Source: Ardenticatenaceae bacterium
Lineage (GTDB): Bacteria; Chloroflexota; Anaerolineae; Promineifilales; Promineifilaceae
Reading direction: 5' to 3'
Length of the DNA: 34,171 nucleotides
Assembly (NCBI GenBank): GCA_030065875.1
Contig: JASJCR010000100.1
Span: 1 to 34,171, forward strand
This document shows positions 6,984-18,900 of the stretch, in pieces; within the stretch, counting starts at the first letter, position 1, and each line of letters starts with the position of its first letter. A program made the translations under genes and the position numbers. Below the pieces are notes generated by a model. That model was not told the DNA's origin and made no database searches. It worked only from the letters and a program-made list of their open reading frames with translations.

Positions 6984-9900
6984 TTAACCAACGGCGGCTT
7001 TGTAAGTAAAGACAAATTGGATATTGCGCAAATTCTCCTTACTGCCGCGGAATTCAAAGGTCAGGTTGGAGCCTTTTGAGCCGATGCTCAACCCGTTTGT
7101 TTCCATAAATCGATAATCTCCTAACGTCCATTGCTCAACGCCATTGAGAACCATCGTGGCCCGGCCGGGCTCCACCAAATCAAAGTGGGTGAAAATACCG
7201 CTGATTTTACTGCTGCTCATATTGGGGAATAAATCGCGTGTAAACGGCAGCACCAGCTCAGAATCGTCGCCGTCAAGGAAATCGTTCCACTGCTGGGCAA
7301 AATCAAAGGTCATATCAAAGAAGCGTACCGCTGCATACGGCCTTAGCAGCCCTTTAACCGCGGCCGCAAAGACAGACCCACCGTTTTTAGCCGTGTACTT
7401 GAGACCGATGGTTACATCGACCAGCTCGCTTAAATTCACCGATCCTTTTTTACCGTTCAGCTCCAATTTCCAGCGGGAGACGGCGCCGGTTCCTTCAAAT
7501 GGCAGATAGCGATCGGTGTCGTAACGAAGCTCAAACAGGCCGTTGTTTTTCTCGTACTCATCGTGATGCGACAGCACGATTTGCTGATTGCCTCGCCAGC
7601 TGCCGCGAATGGTGGTAGGCGGCTGATCTTTGGGATCTAGCAGGTATTTAACCGCTTTGGCATCGGCATGTAGAACCGTCTGGTGGCTAAGCTGCGTCAG
7701 TGTGGCGTTTATCGTGACTCCGTCAGGTGTGTCAAAATCAACGGCGATTGTTTTGATCTGGCGACAGTAGTGACCGGGAAAATCATAGTCAAAAAATGCC
7801 TCGTCAAGATAAAATTCACACGACCCGTTGACCTTAAGCTGAAGGAAAGCCAGCGGGTTTAAATCCAGCAGGGAAATTTCAGTAGAGATTTCCAGCCGCC
7901 GCTCATTGGTTTCGATAAACGCCTGCTCCATGCGATCGAGATCGAGGGCCAGGCTCTCTCCAGCCATTAGCCCCTGATGTTGACTATCCCAGTACCCGCC
8001 GGATATAAATTTCCCATCCGCTTCGGGAAGACCGCGCTCAAAATGAAAAGCCCGTTCAGCCATTCGGGCCATGTCAAACGCCATTTGATACGTTTGATAA
8101 TACAAGCCGGACATTTTTCCGATCATCCACTGATAGAGCTGGACGTTGGTAAATTTATCCTTCATAAAATGGTGGATCGATTGATTTTGCTCGATCTCCT
8201 TCTGTAAAACTGCCAGTTCATACTCGGCAATCATTTTTTGCAGACGAGCCCCTTCAAGCTGGTATTCGATCTGCCGATCTTCGCTTTCAGCCACCATCAG
8301 CTGCACTTCCCAATCTTCCACCATGTGCTTAAATTGAGCCTGGGCCGCCAATATTTCACCGGTCACACTCAATCCTTCACCCAAGGATTCCGCAATTTCG
8401 GCTCCCGAGCTAAGCGAATCACCGATATTTGAACCCCCGATTTGAGTCCCCATAATAAACGGACCAATCATCGCATTGGGGGCCAGGCTGGCGATCATCG
8501 CCCCTAATTTCAGAACCGACCCGGCAAAATGAGCTGTTGAAGCGGCAATCATCAGGTTTATTTGATGAATTTCTTCCGGCAGCATCCCGGAACTCAGCCA
8601 TCCCGAGTAAAGTTGAATCCGCTCTTTGGCGTGCGCCTGGCTTTCCTGAAGGTTCAATATCGTCTGGTCAACTTCTTTGATTTGCGCCTCGCGGATATTG
8701 ATCATCATTTTGAGGATATGGCCCTCCTGCCGGTTTTGCATCAGGCTCAACTCCTCGGCATCTTTTTTCTCGAGGGTGGCCAGCAGCTCACTCCCATATT
8801 GATTGAGCTTCTGGACCAAGTTCTGTGCTCGAAATGCCAGGAATTCAAAGCGATAATGCGGAACTTTGACGGCCGCTCCGGCCATCAACCGGCTTAAACT
8901 CACCCCGGAAGCCACCGCCTGAACGAGGGCCATAGGGTCGATCGGGGGTTGGAAAAGTAGAGGAGGCACCGCTTGCCCTTCAAAATTTAACGAATTCCGA
9001 ATTTTAAAGAGACGATCCTCGATGCGACCCCAATAGTCGGAAAACAGCGTGTTTTCCGGCACAAAGAAATAGCGCTGCCCCACGCTGTCATGCGGGGTTC
9101 CGGCGATGATAGAGATCGGCTCGCGGCCAATCAAGCTGTTATCAGGCTGGGTCAGCGCCGGATAAACGACAAAGTCATACTCATCGGTGTTGGCCAGCTC
9201 AATTACACTTTTTTCTTCGGATAATATTAGTGTGCCCAGGTTTTCCGGTTTATCACCCAGCAAATCACGTCCCAAAATGTACAGCATCCGGGCTTCGTTA
9301 ATGCTCTCGATCGTGTACTGGCGGAACAACATATCCCCCCAATCAATCAGGTTGTCGATATAGCGCATCACGATCGCCTTGCGGTAGGCAGCCGGCCGTA
9401 AGGCAGCGATGGCGTGAGGATCAAATGGGTCGTCGAGATAGCGTACGATCTGATTGGGATCCTCCAGCACCTCGCTGACGGTGGTCGGCTGAGAATCTTG
9501 ATCATCGACACCGGTCAAAGTAAACGGAAAATATTGCCAGACCGACCCAATGGCCGTGGGATCAAATATGACTTCGTACCACCACTTCGCCTCTTCAAAC
9601 TTTTGCGCGGCGTTCAGCGCCTGGGCGATCAAAAATGGGGCGTGGAAAAACAGCTCTTCGTAATAAATGCCGCTGGCGCCTTGAAAATCGAGATGATCAT
9701 TGACCGGAATATATTCTCTGGTTGTCCGATCCGAAAACGCCTTGGCAAACCGATCTTTCTTATAAACAACCACCTTGACCGCTTCTCTGGATGGATCATC
9801 ATCTGGAGCGACCGCAACTTCTCTAAACCTCGGGGTCTCATCGGTCCCTTGCGTGTTCAAGCTCAAAAAGCCCTCGATGCCCTGGGCAAACAGCAACCCG

Positions 9901-12900
9901 CTGAGGATGGGTACCACTGAGGTTGTGAGCCGGATGATTTCATACACACCCCCTTCCTCGTCGGTCAACGGCCGAGCCAAAAAAGTACCGTCCTGGGCTT
10001 CAAAACAGTACCAGTCAGGCTGATCTTGCTCGCTAAAGGCAAAGTTAGACATGGTTGAAATACCAAACGTTTCCGTTGGGAAGAGGTCAAAAGCGCCTAA
10101 AACGGCCTCTTCGGCCGCTCGTTTGAGCTGCGAAATCAGGCTGAGTAAATCTCGATGGGCCTGATTAACTGAAGGTTCAGAGGCGTCTGCTTGATCGAGC
10201 AGCAAATTGCGATCTCGCACTGCGTCAGATAGTGCTTGCAAAAGGCCGGACAGCTCACCCAGCTGATTCGCTTTGCTCGATAGTGAGTCGGCCGCCTTCA
10301 AATCTCCCAATTTATCTTTTGTACTTTGAAGCAGCGTATTAACCTGGTCAATTTGATTTCGGTAAGGGGTGAGCGCGTTTGTTTCCGCGGCATCAATGGC
10401 GTCCACTTCATCTGTTTCAGATGAATCCAGGCGCTTCCGCCATGTGGTAGCCAATGGGCGAATTTTCTCCAGGAACTTATCAAATGCGCGACCGTTGTCC
10501 GCGTGTCTTCTGTTGTCGGGTAGGACGGTATGGGCCATTAGATTATTGATACCATCAGACAACCCTTGAATCTGATTTGAGATAGTGATTTCCCGATTCT
10601 GCAAATTTTGATTGATGGCAGCGATCCCATCTGCACCAGCTGCTAGATCTCTATCAACCGCTTCGCGAATCCGTTTCCGCTGCTGATTTGATCCGCGGCC
10701 GACCCGGTCTGTAGTTTTCACGAGAGACTCAATCCTTTCTTTCAAAATATCTCGGCTTTTACGAACAAACCTGGGGCCCGGAATTGATTTATTTGTCTGC
10801 CTGATCTGTTCCGCAATATCGCGGATCCCCTGCTGCAGTTCAGCAATAATATCCTCACTCTCTTCATCGTTACTTTCGTCGGCCGCCCGAAGTTCCCTGG
10901 CCAAATCCAACGCCTGGCCGAGTAAATCCCGGCCGCTTTCGATGGCCTGCACCGCCCGAATTTTCCTCTGAATAGCGGTCAGATCGGCCGACAGCGAATT
11001 GATTGGCGTGTTGATTTCCTCCTGTGAGAACAAGCCTCGATACGCTTGCTGGTTGCTTGACCAAAAGGCTGGCCAACTGTTGATCATTTTTAAAGCCGGT
11101 ACGTCGTTGATGGGAATATCATCAAAGGTATAATCCGGCTTGAGGCGACCATAGACCATAATTTCATTTTTCGGCGATGTATAAGAGATATAAATTTGCT
11201 CGGCCGTATTTTCGATATGGAGTTTGTTGTAAAACTTGTCCATATTAAATGTCAGGTTGCCTCGAATCGGTTTCGGGAAGCCGTCGAGAGCCACAAGCTC
11301 CGTTCCCACATCGTCGTAACATTCGTATTGGCCGTCGCGTAAAACATAGAAAATAGAATCTTTTACCGCGGTGCCACTTTGTTCCGATCCCGATATAATT
11401 TCGTCTTTTTTAAAGATCGCATCGGCCGGTCTAAATTGGCCATCGCGGTTGACCAAAGTCGCAATCAAGATCCAAAAATGGGGAATAAAAAAGGTGATGG
11501 CGTTCAAATCCTGTAGTGGTTTGATGTGATGACCCGGCGCTTCTGTATAAAACGAGTAATTTCCCTTTTTATCCACCAGAGTTAACACACCCCCACCAAA
11601 ATCAAATGCGGCATCAATGCCGTTTGCCAGAACCGGGTTATCCTGCACCTCATCGCGCGGGACCATGCCAACATGGAAAATGCCGGGCGCAATCACATAT
11701 ATTGGTGCTTTCTTGGGAGAATCAATGAGCGCTCCCAGAGATTTTTCCACCAAAATATCGGGTGAAGGTCCGGTATTTTGGATAATGACGCGGTTGCCCT
11801 TAAACAGATAGCGCTTCCCATTAAAGATGGTGGCCGCATCGACCCCAGATTTAAAGCTGTCGGGTAAATTTCTAAATTCCGGAACCGTTTCAATCCGTCG
11901 GACGTCGGCATTGGGATTCTCGTCGCTGCTTTTAAGACAGTACCGGCCGGCAAAAGTTACAATTTCGTTTCCTTCGCTGTAAGCAGCATCGATCTCATAA
12001 TCGAGGCGAACCCCCTGTTTGAGCGGCTGCGGTGGGCTCCAGTGGTCGTTATATTTAAGAAGTGAATATTTAACAGTCGCCTCGTGGCGCAGCTTGCTCT
12101 GGGATGTCTGAACTTCCGAAAGGGTTTCATCGCCTGATCCTTTTGATTTGAATTTAGCGGCCGGTTCCTCGATATCTTCAATTTCAATCCAGAAGATCAT
12201 CAACCGGCCGTGGGAGCGAATCGGAAAAACCCGTTCGGATTTAATCGTGGTGTCGATTTCGGCCCACGAGCTCCAAACCACCAAATCATCTTTTTTCTCC
12301 CACTCTGCCCACGCTTCGGGATCGCTCTCTCTATCCGGCTCGGGGTAAGACATAAATCGAGCCGTGCGATAATAAAATTGCCGGGGGGCCAGTCGCGTGT
12401 GACCGATCAAAATGAGTTCTTTCTCAAGACCGTTGTAATAGACATTGGCTCCGGCGATTTTTAGCGTGCTGACTTGACCAAAGCTTTCCAGGTAGGAGGT
12501 AAAGGCGGCTTCGGCCGTTGCCGAGTTGAGCTCACCCTGCAGCAGCGTCTCCTCCAGCTTCTGAAATTCCGGCGTTTTGGTATCGCGCAATTCCGGCCGG
12601 ATATAATTTTCAGGATAGAGGAAAACCTTGCGGTTGGCCTCCCACAAGCGATAATTTTTTAACCATTGCCATCGCTTCTTAATCTGTGCGCGGGTGATCG
12701 GGCCGCCGTTGGAGGGTGTCGTTGAGAGCTGAACCTGCTCCAAGTGCACTAAAAAGCGATGGAAGTAAAGCTGAATCGCCGAAATCGCCTCTTTTACCTT
12801 GGACGTTTGCGCCTCGCTGCCCATTTCAACATCGATCAAGAGAAGATCGTATAAATCTTTGGGCCGCTTAAGGGAAGGATCTCCAGCAATCGCCATCGGT

Positions 12901-15900
12901 ACCCAAACATCTCGCTTGAGAATGTTGAGTTCATTATGGATTTTTTGCTTTAAAATCTCCCAATCTTTTTTCCCATATTTATTTCCTAAATATCGATAGA
13001 GATGATCGGCCGCGATTCTCAGCGCTTCAGACCCATCGGCTCCATTGTTAGAAGGGCTATAAAGGTTTTGCCAAATTTCCTCATAAAGGGTCGATGGATC
13101 CACCCCAATTTGATCGGCCACCTCAAAAATTTGGCCCATCTTGGCGATAATTTCCAAATTAAACCGGTTGTCGAACTGATTTGGCGCAGGTAAAAAGGCG
13201 TGATTTCGCTTAATCCATTTGATTTCAGAAATATCCCAGCCAAACATCAGGTGCAGTGCGTCAAACGGCGTTTCTTGCCCACCGGTTTTCCCGTTGAGTA
13301 GTTCGGTAAGCGTCACGTCCCGACCGCTGGTCTCTTGCTGCATCTGCTTAAAAAGAGAAATCAAACGCATATCGGCCAGCAAGTAATCCCCCCATTTGCG
13401 CCAGCGATCAATAATCAACTGAGGATAAATGGGATCAACCATCTGATAATTGAGACCCGAATAGCGCACATAATGAGAATGTGATCCTTCTTCACCTCTT
13501 GTGATGAGGTAGGTATTGCCTTCAAAGACAAACGCCCCATCAAGACCGGATTCATACGCGTCCGGTAAGTTGCCCCAGTTATCCTTGATCGGCAGCGGGT
13601 ACCCGACATCGGCGTATTCGGCATCAAAATCAGCACTCCGCATGTATTGATTCCCTTTAAAAAGGTAGGTTTGGCCGTCTGGGGCGATAAATGCACCATC
13701 GAGCGCAATATTTTCTTCGGGTCCGGCCGGTTCAAAGTTGTTGCGAATCTTGCCCCACAAGCCATTCACCGGTTTTTTGACGGCCGGCTCACTGCTGGCG
13801 ACGTACATCTTCCCCTTGATCAAATAAAGCAGCCCGTCATCTGGTCCTTTCAGCACGGCATCAAGATCATAAGCAAACTCGGGATCTAAGCCGTCAAACG
13901 CTTCCCCATCACCGATGACGCGGCTAATTTTCTGCGGAAACCCTTCTGCGACCTGAGAGAAATTGCTTTCATCGTATCTAAAAACCTGATCCCCAGAGAA
14001 AAGCAGCACCTGATCCCCTTGCTCTCGTTTAATCGCCACGGCCGCATCGACCTTTCGCCGCTGTAAAATGCGATTTTTAATGTGGCCCAAATTAGCCGTT
14101 GTACAGCTTCTGTGACGTTCCGGTGAAACAGCGTAAACGGCTTGATTGAGAAAGATATAGATCGTGCCTTTATTAGCCACGACGGCCGCAATTTCTGCTC
14201 CCCGCTCAGCTTCCGCCCGCATATCGTCGTCAAAATCGACCGGTAATTCGCGAAATATCTCTTCTTGGCGCAGATGATCGGCGATCGTCTTGGGATACCC
14301 ATCATCAACAAAACGATAGTCACTGGTCGAATATTTGACGTACCAACCGCCTGAAAAGAGGTAGGTCTCCCGGCCGTCCCAGGTAAAAGCCGCATCCACC
14401 CGGCCGCTGCTCGTAAACGGATTCTTGACGAGTCCCCAGTGATTGCGAATTTTCAAGATAGGTGCCGCCTGGACAAATGGTGCTGTCAATTCAATATCGT
14501 GGGGAACGACCTCAAAATGCTCCCTGGCAAAGAAATATACCTGTCCATTTTGATGTTTAAATGCGGTTGTGATCGCTTGAAAATTGGTTTCATTAAAATG
14601 CAGCCCGCGCCACACCCGGCTTAGTGGCTTGGCATAAGTCCAAACGTCATTTTCTTCGTTGTATTGAATAAACTCCTGCCCCTGAATCAAAAACAAATTG
14701 TGCTCGTCGTTCAAAACCGCGTCGACCCGCCCAAACCCTTCGTCTTGATAAATTGTAGGCACGCCCCACCAGTCAAAACCGGCCGTCTGAACCGCATCAT
14801 CGTCCGGTTTTGAATAATCAGCGGTTGAATAACAGACATATCGAAATTCACCAAACTCATCCGGTTTTTCCATTAAGTAGGTTTTCCCTTTTTGCACAAA
14901 GGCCAAATGAACGTGGGTCAATCCACCCCATTGATCTGCGATCCGCCGCGGCAGGCCGTCAATGTGGTGATCTTTGGCCATTATGTCGTGAATCGCGTCC
15001 GGCTCGTATTGCACAAATTGATCTCCACTAAACAAATAAATACGGCCGTCCTGGCCGAGAAAAGCAGCATCGATATGGCTGTCCAACGTGATCCGATTGT
15101 GAACGATCCCCCACTCTTCCCGAGTTGGATAAGAACGCTGAAGGAAGCGGTTGTAGCAAATGCCGCTTCGGAACAGGTAGGTATTCCCGTCGGTTCCAGC
15201 TAAGACCGCATTCAGGTCACTTTGAAATTCAGCGGGGACAACGCGCAGAATGGGTGGGATTTCAGCTTCAAGCCGCTGAACGTCCATCTCCAGGTGGTTG
15301 CTGCGTGACCATCCGGATTCGCCTTTAACAAAAACACTTCCTTCATCGATAAATGCAGCCGTAACCGGTTCACTCTCGGATGTTTCATACCGTCGATAGG
15401 CTTCATTGGCGATCACATGGACGATTGATCCCTGGACCAAATATATATGGCGTTGATCCGCAAATGCAGCGTCAATTCTCGCTTTGATCGGATTCTTTAC
15501 ATGTTTAAAGCGGGGTTCCTCGTGGAGCGCCGCCTGAATCGTTCGCGGGTACCCTTCATCCACCAGGCGATAATCTTCACCGGTATAGCGAAAATATTGG
15601 TCTCCAGAAAAGAGATAAGTATGTTTCTTGACGGTCGTTTCTTCGACACCGGCGTCGTTAATTTCGGTTTCCTGGGATTCGACCACCAGGGCGCTGTCGA
15701 TCCGACGCGTCCGTGCAATCTGGTTGTTGACTTTCCCCCAAAATGATTTGATTTCCCTGGGGTATCGATCATCCAATTTACTATATTTTGGATCTGAATA
15801 GCGGAAAAATTTATCATGAGCAAATAGATAGGTTTTTCCATTTTTGCCGGTGAATGCGGCATCTACTTTGCCTACATCAAACCCAACCCACTGAGTGGCT

Positions 15901-18900
15901 ATTGGCTGCGGCTCTGACCACCAGCGATGGAGATGATCAAAGAAAACAAATTGCTCCCCTTTAAATAGATACCAATTTTGCTCGAGCCCAATAAAGATCG
16001 CATCGGGTTCTGAGAAGCCGGATGCCACCAGGGATTCGGGTAAGTTCCACCATTCTGCCTGGTCAAACGGCTTAGGGAAACCGGTATCGGGAATATCATA
16101 ATCATTGGTTGAATAGCAAAGATATTCGCTTGTTCCTTTGGCAAAGAGATAGGTCTTTCCATCGAGAACAAATGCAGCGGCAATCTCTTCAACCCCTCCC
16201 CAATCCTCAGCAATCGTGCGTGGGTACCCTTCATCAACCCGGGAAAAATTGTGGCCTGAGTAGCGATAATACTGATCGCCACAAAACAGATAGGTACATC
16301 CATCCAGCCCGGTAAATGCGGCGTCAATCAGCGGTTGGTCGTTGCTCCTGATCCTTTTATCCTGGATGTTGTTTCTGATTTTGCCCAAATTACTGGTAAG
16401 GGTCCCGCTTTTTTCTCTAGTGGTAAAATCGGCCGAGTATCGAGCGTAGCGGTTGTTTTTAAACAGGTGAATTTTGCCATCATGTCCTTTAAAAATGCCG
16501 TCGATCCCATACTCAAATTCATCAGGGAGGTCTCTAAACAGCGATGATATTTTGATGGGAAAACCTTCATCGGCCGTGACCTCAGAATTTTCAATCGCAT
16601 CTGAATAGCGGATCACCTGATCATCTAAAAATAAGAAAATATATCCATCGTGATCGAGTATTCCATCAACGCCAGATAAATCGACAAAATTGTTGTCCAC
16701 CTGTCCCCAATAATTGGCAATATCGGCCGGATTGGAAACGCCATGATGATCGATCTGAACAAACTGACTGTCTTTAAACAAAAAGGTTTGCCCATCCACG
16801 CCTTCAAATGCCGCATCCGGATATTCGTTGAACGATTTTGGCAGCTGCTGCGAACCTAACTCTATTGGGAAATTTTCCTGAATTTGCAGTGGGAAACCAG
16901 GATCAACAAAATCAAAATTCCCCTCGCTATAGCGGATATATTGATCGTCTGAAAACAGGTAAGTTACCCCTTCCCGATTGGTGAACCCGGCCTGGATTTG
17001 CTCCGGATCAGCAAAGATGTTATTGATTTTCCCCCAGCTTTTTTCAGCCACTTCCCAAATGTGTTTTCCTTTTGGCCGCCTAAAATATTGGGACCCGGAA
17101 ATTAGCCACGCATCCCCACCGGGATCAACAAAAGTGGCGTTAACCCGGCTTAGACCTGCAAATAATGGGGAAAGCGTTGCCAATTCAAGCGCGCGCACTT
17201 CTAATTCATAAGTAACGGCCGAATAGACCCAGTATTTGCTCCCGTTAAACAGATAGATCTTATCATCCAGATCGGAGAGCAAGGCATCAATGTGGGTAAC
17301 CCCTTCCGCCAGAACCAAATTTTCGGGGAACTTTTCAACCAGGTTTTGATCTTGGAACACAACTTCAACATCTTCGGCATCAAGTTTTAATTGATTGGCC
17401 AAACGAACAAATTGGGCGAGTCGTGAAAACAGGCGGCTAATCGACGGAGGGGTCAAATTCGAATGGTCGCTGGCCAGTTGAACAGCGGTAAAAATCGGAT
17501 TTAACAACGCCTCGACTCGAAAGGCGGGTTTATGAAATAGATAATAGCAGATGGTTTTTAAGCTCTCAGAATCGATCTCCAATCCCTCGGCCAGAGTATT
17601 AATGACCGCCTGCTCCTGCGAGTTTGCAATGGTTTCTAACCGCTTAACCAGTTCCTCTTGGGCAACTTGCATTTTTTTAGCAGCGGCATGGAATACAAAA
17701 AAGATATCTTTTACAAAATCTTCATATCCCCCAATTCGCAAATCGAGTGCGTTGTTGACATTTAGGAAATATTCTGTTTTATCGGCCGGTATATATCCGG
17801 CCAAATCAACAAAATCCCTCTCGATCAATTCAAACAATAAATCTTCGACCTCATCGCGATTCAGACCCATTTCGCTAAACTGCTGATCATCAACGCGATA
17901 TTGCTGGGCATTAGCCAGAATCAGGTGAATTTGATTAAAAATCGCCTGATTCAAGTTCGGCGAGAAGTAATGTCCCAAATCAAGTTGGTTTCCGTTCTCT
18001 TCTGCGGCAAAAAATCGTCGCCCAGATCGGTTGAGGCGTCCTTCTTCGGAGAAATAGTCACCAGAATTTCTCAACCGATCAAAACAGACGGCGGCAACGA
18101 TGTCCTCGGCAGTTTCATTTAGAAACTCCTTTTGAATCTTCAAATGTAACTCTCTTTCCGCTTGAAGATCACCTTTGAGGGCAGCCAGAATTTCTTTATG
18201 ATAAGGGTAAAATTGGAGTGCACATTTAAACTCTTTGAGAGGAAGATCCCTTAAGGATTGTTTATCAAGATAATGGAGGGATTCGTCAATATAATCATTA
18301 AAGTGCAGGTTTTCCAGCAGCCCCTCCTGGTCGGCGTTGGATAATCCCAGAGGGGCAAAAATATCTCGATTGAGCGTAAACGGCGCGTCTTCATACCGTT
18401 TGACCTGGCCAACCAGCAATTGATGAAGTTGATCGATATGATCTTCAGTTAGAAAAGTATTAAGTTCAAATAAAGGTTCATTGTCATCGTCGGCAAAAAA
18501 TGCCAAATTTAACAAGTTTCCTTCCGCATCGATGTAGCCATTAAAAATCAAATTGTCATATAGTTCTTCCGCCTGATTTTTCGTGACGTTCAGATCTGCC
18601 AGATCGGATATAAAAAGCGACAATTCCAAATCAAGCGCATCAGAATTTGCCAGTCGCAGTTTTTTTTGTTCAGCGGTGTAGAGATCAAAGATGATCCCAA
18701 ACAAATCTTCGCGATGGGTCGAAAAGTCAGTCATGCAGGAAAATTTTTCCCCCTTGCCAAACTCGGCAAGTTTTGTTGCCTTGATTTCGCCATCGAGGCC
18801 GATATAACCGTGAATCATTAAATTGGTGTAAAGTTTGTCGACCAGTCGATCCGCCAAGCCCAAACCTTTAAAATCATCCTTGGTGATTGTGCCCAATTCT

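Noticed and set aside
5969..7057. Longer version of the Ala-rich basic protein starting at 7057
   Set aside because: The extra 29 codons lie within the TcA gene and do not resemble the basic leader. ATG 6970 follows the TcA stop by 13 bp and gives the expected Lys-rich start.
9414..9920. 168-codon plus-strand frame inside TcA
   Set aside because: It is antisense to the conserved FFHAPFLIA/IFDPT region of TcA and its composition looks random.
13398..17309. Heme binding by the hemopexin-like repeats
   Set aside because: The hemopexin fold is used for many kinds of protein binding, and no paired His ligands stand out in a consistent place in the units.
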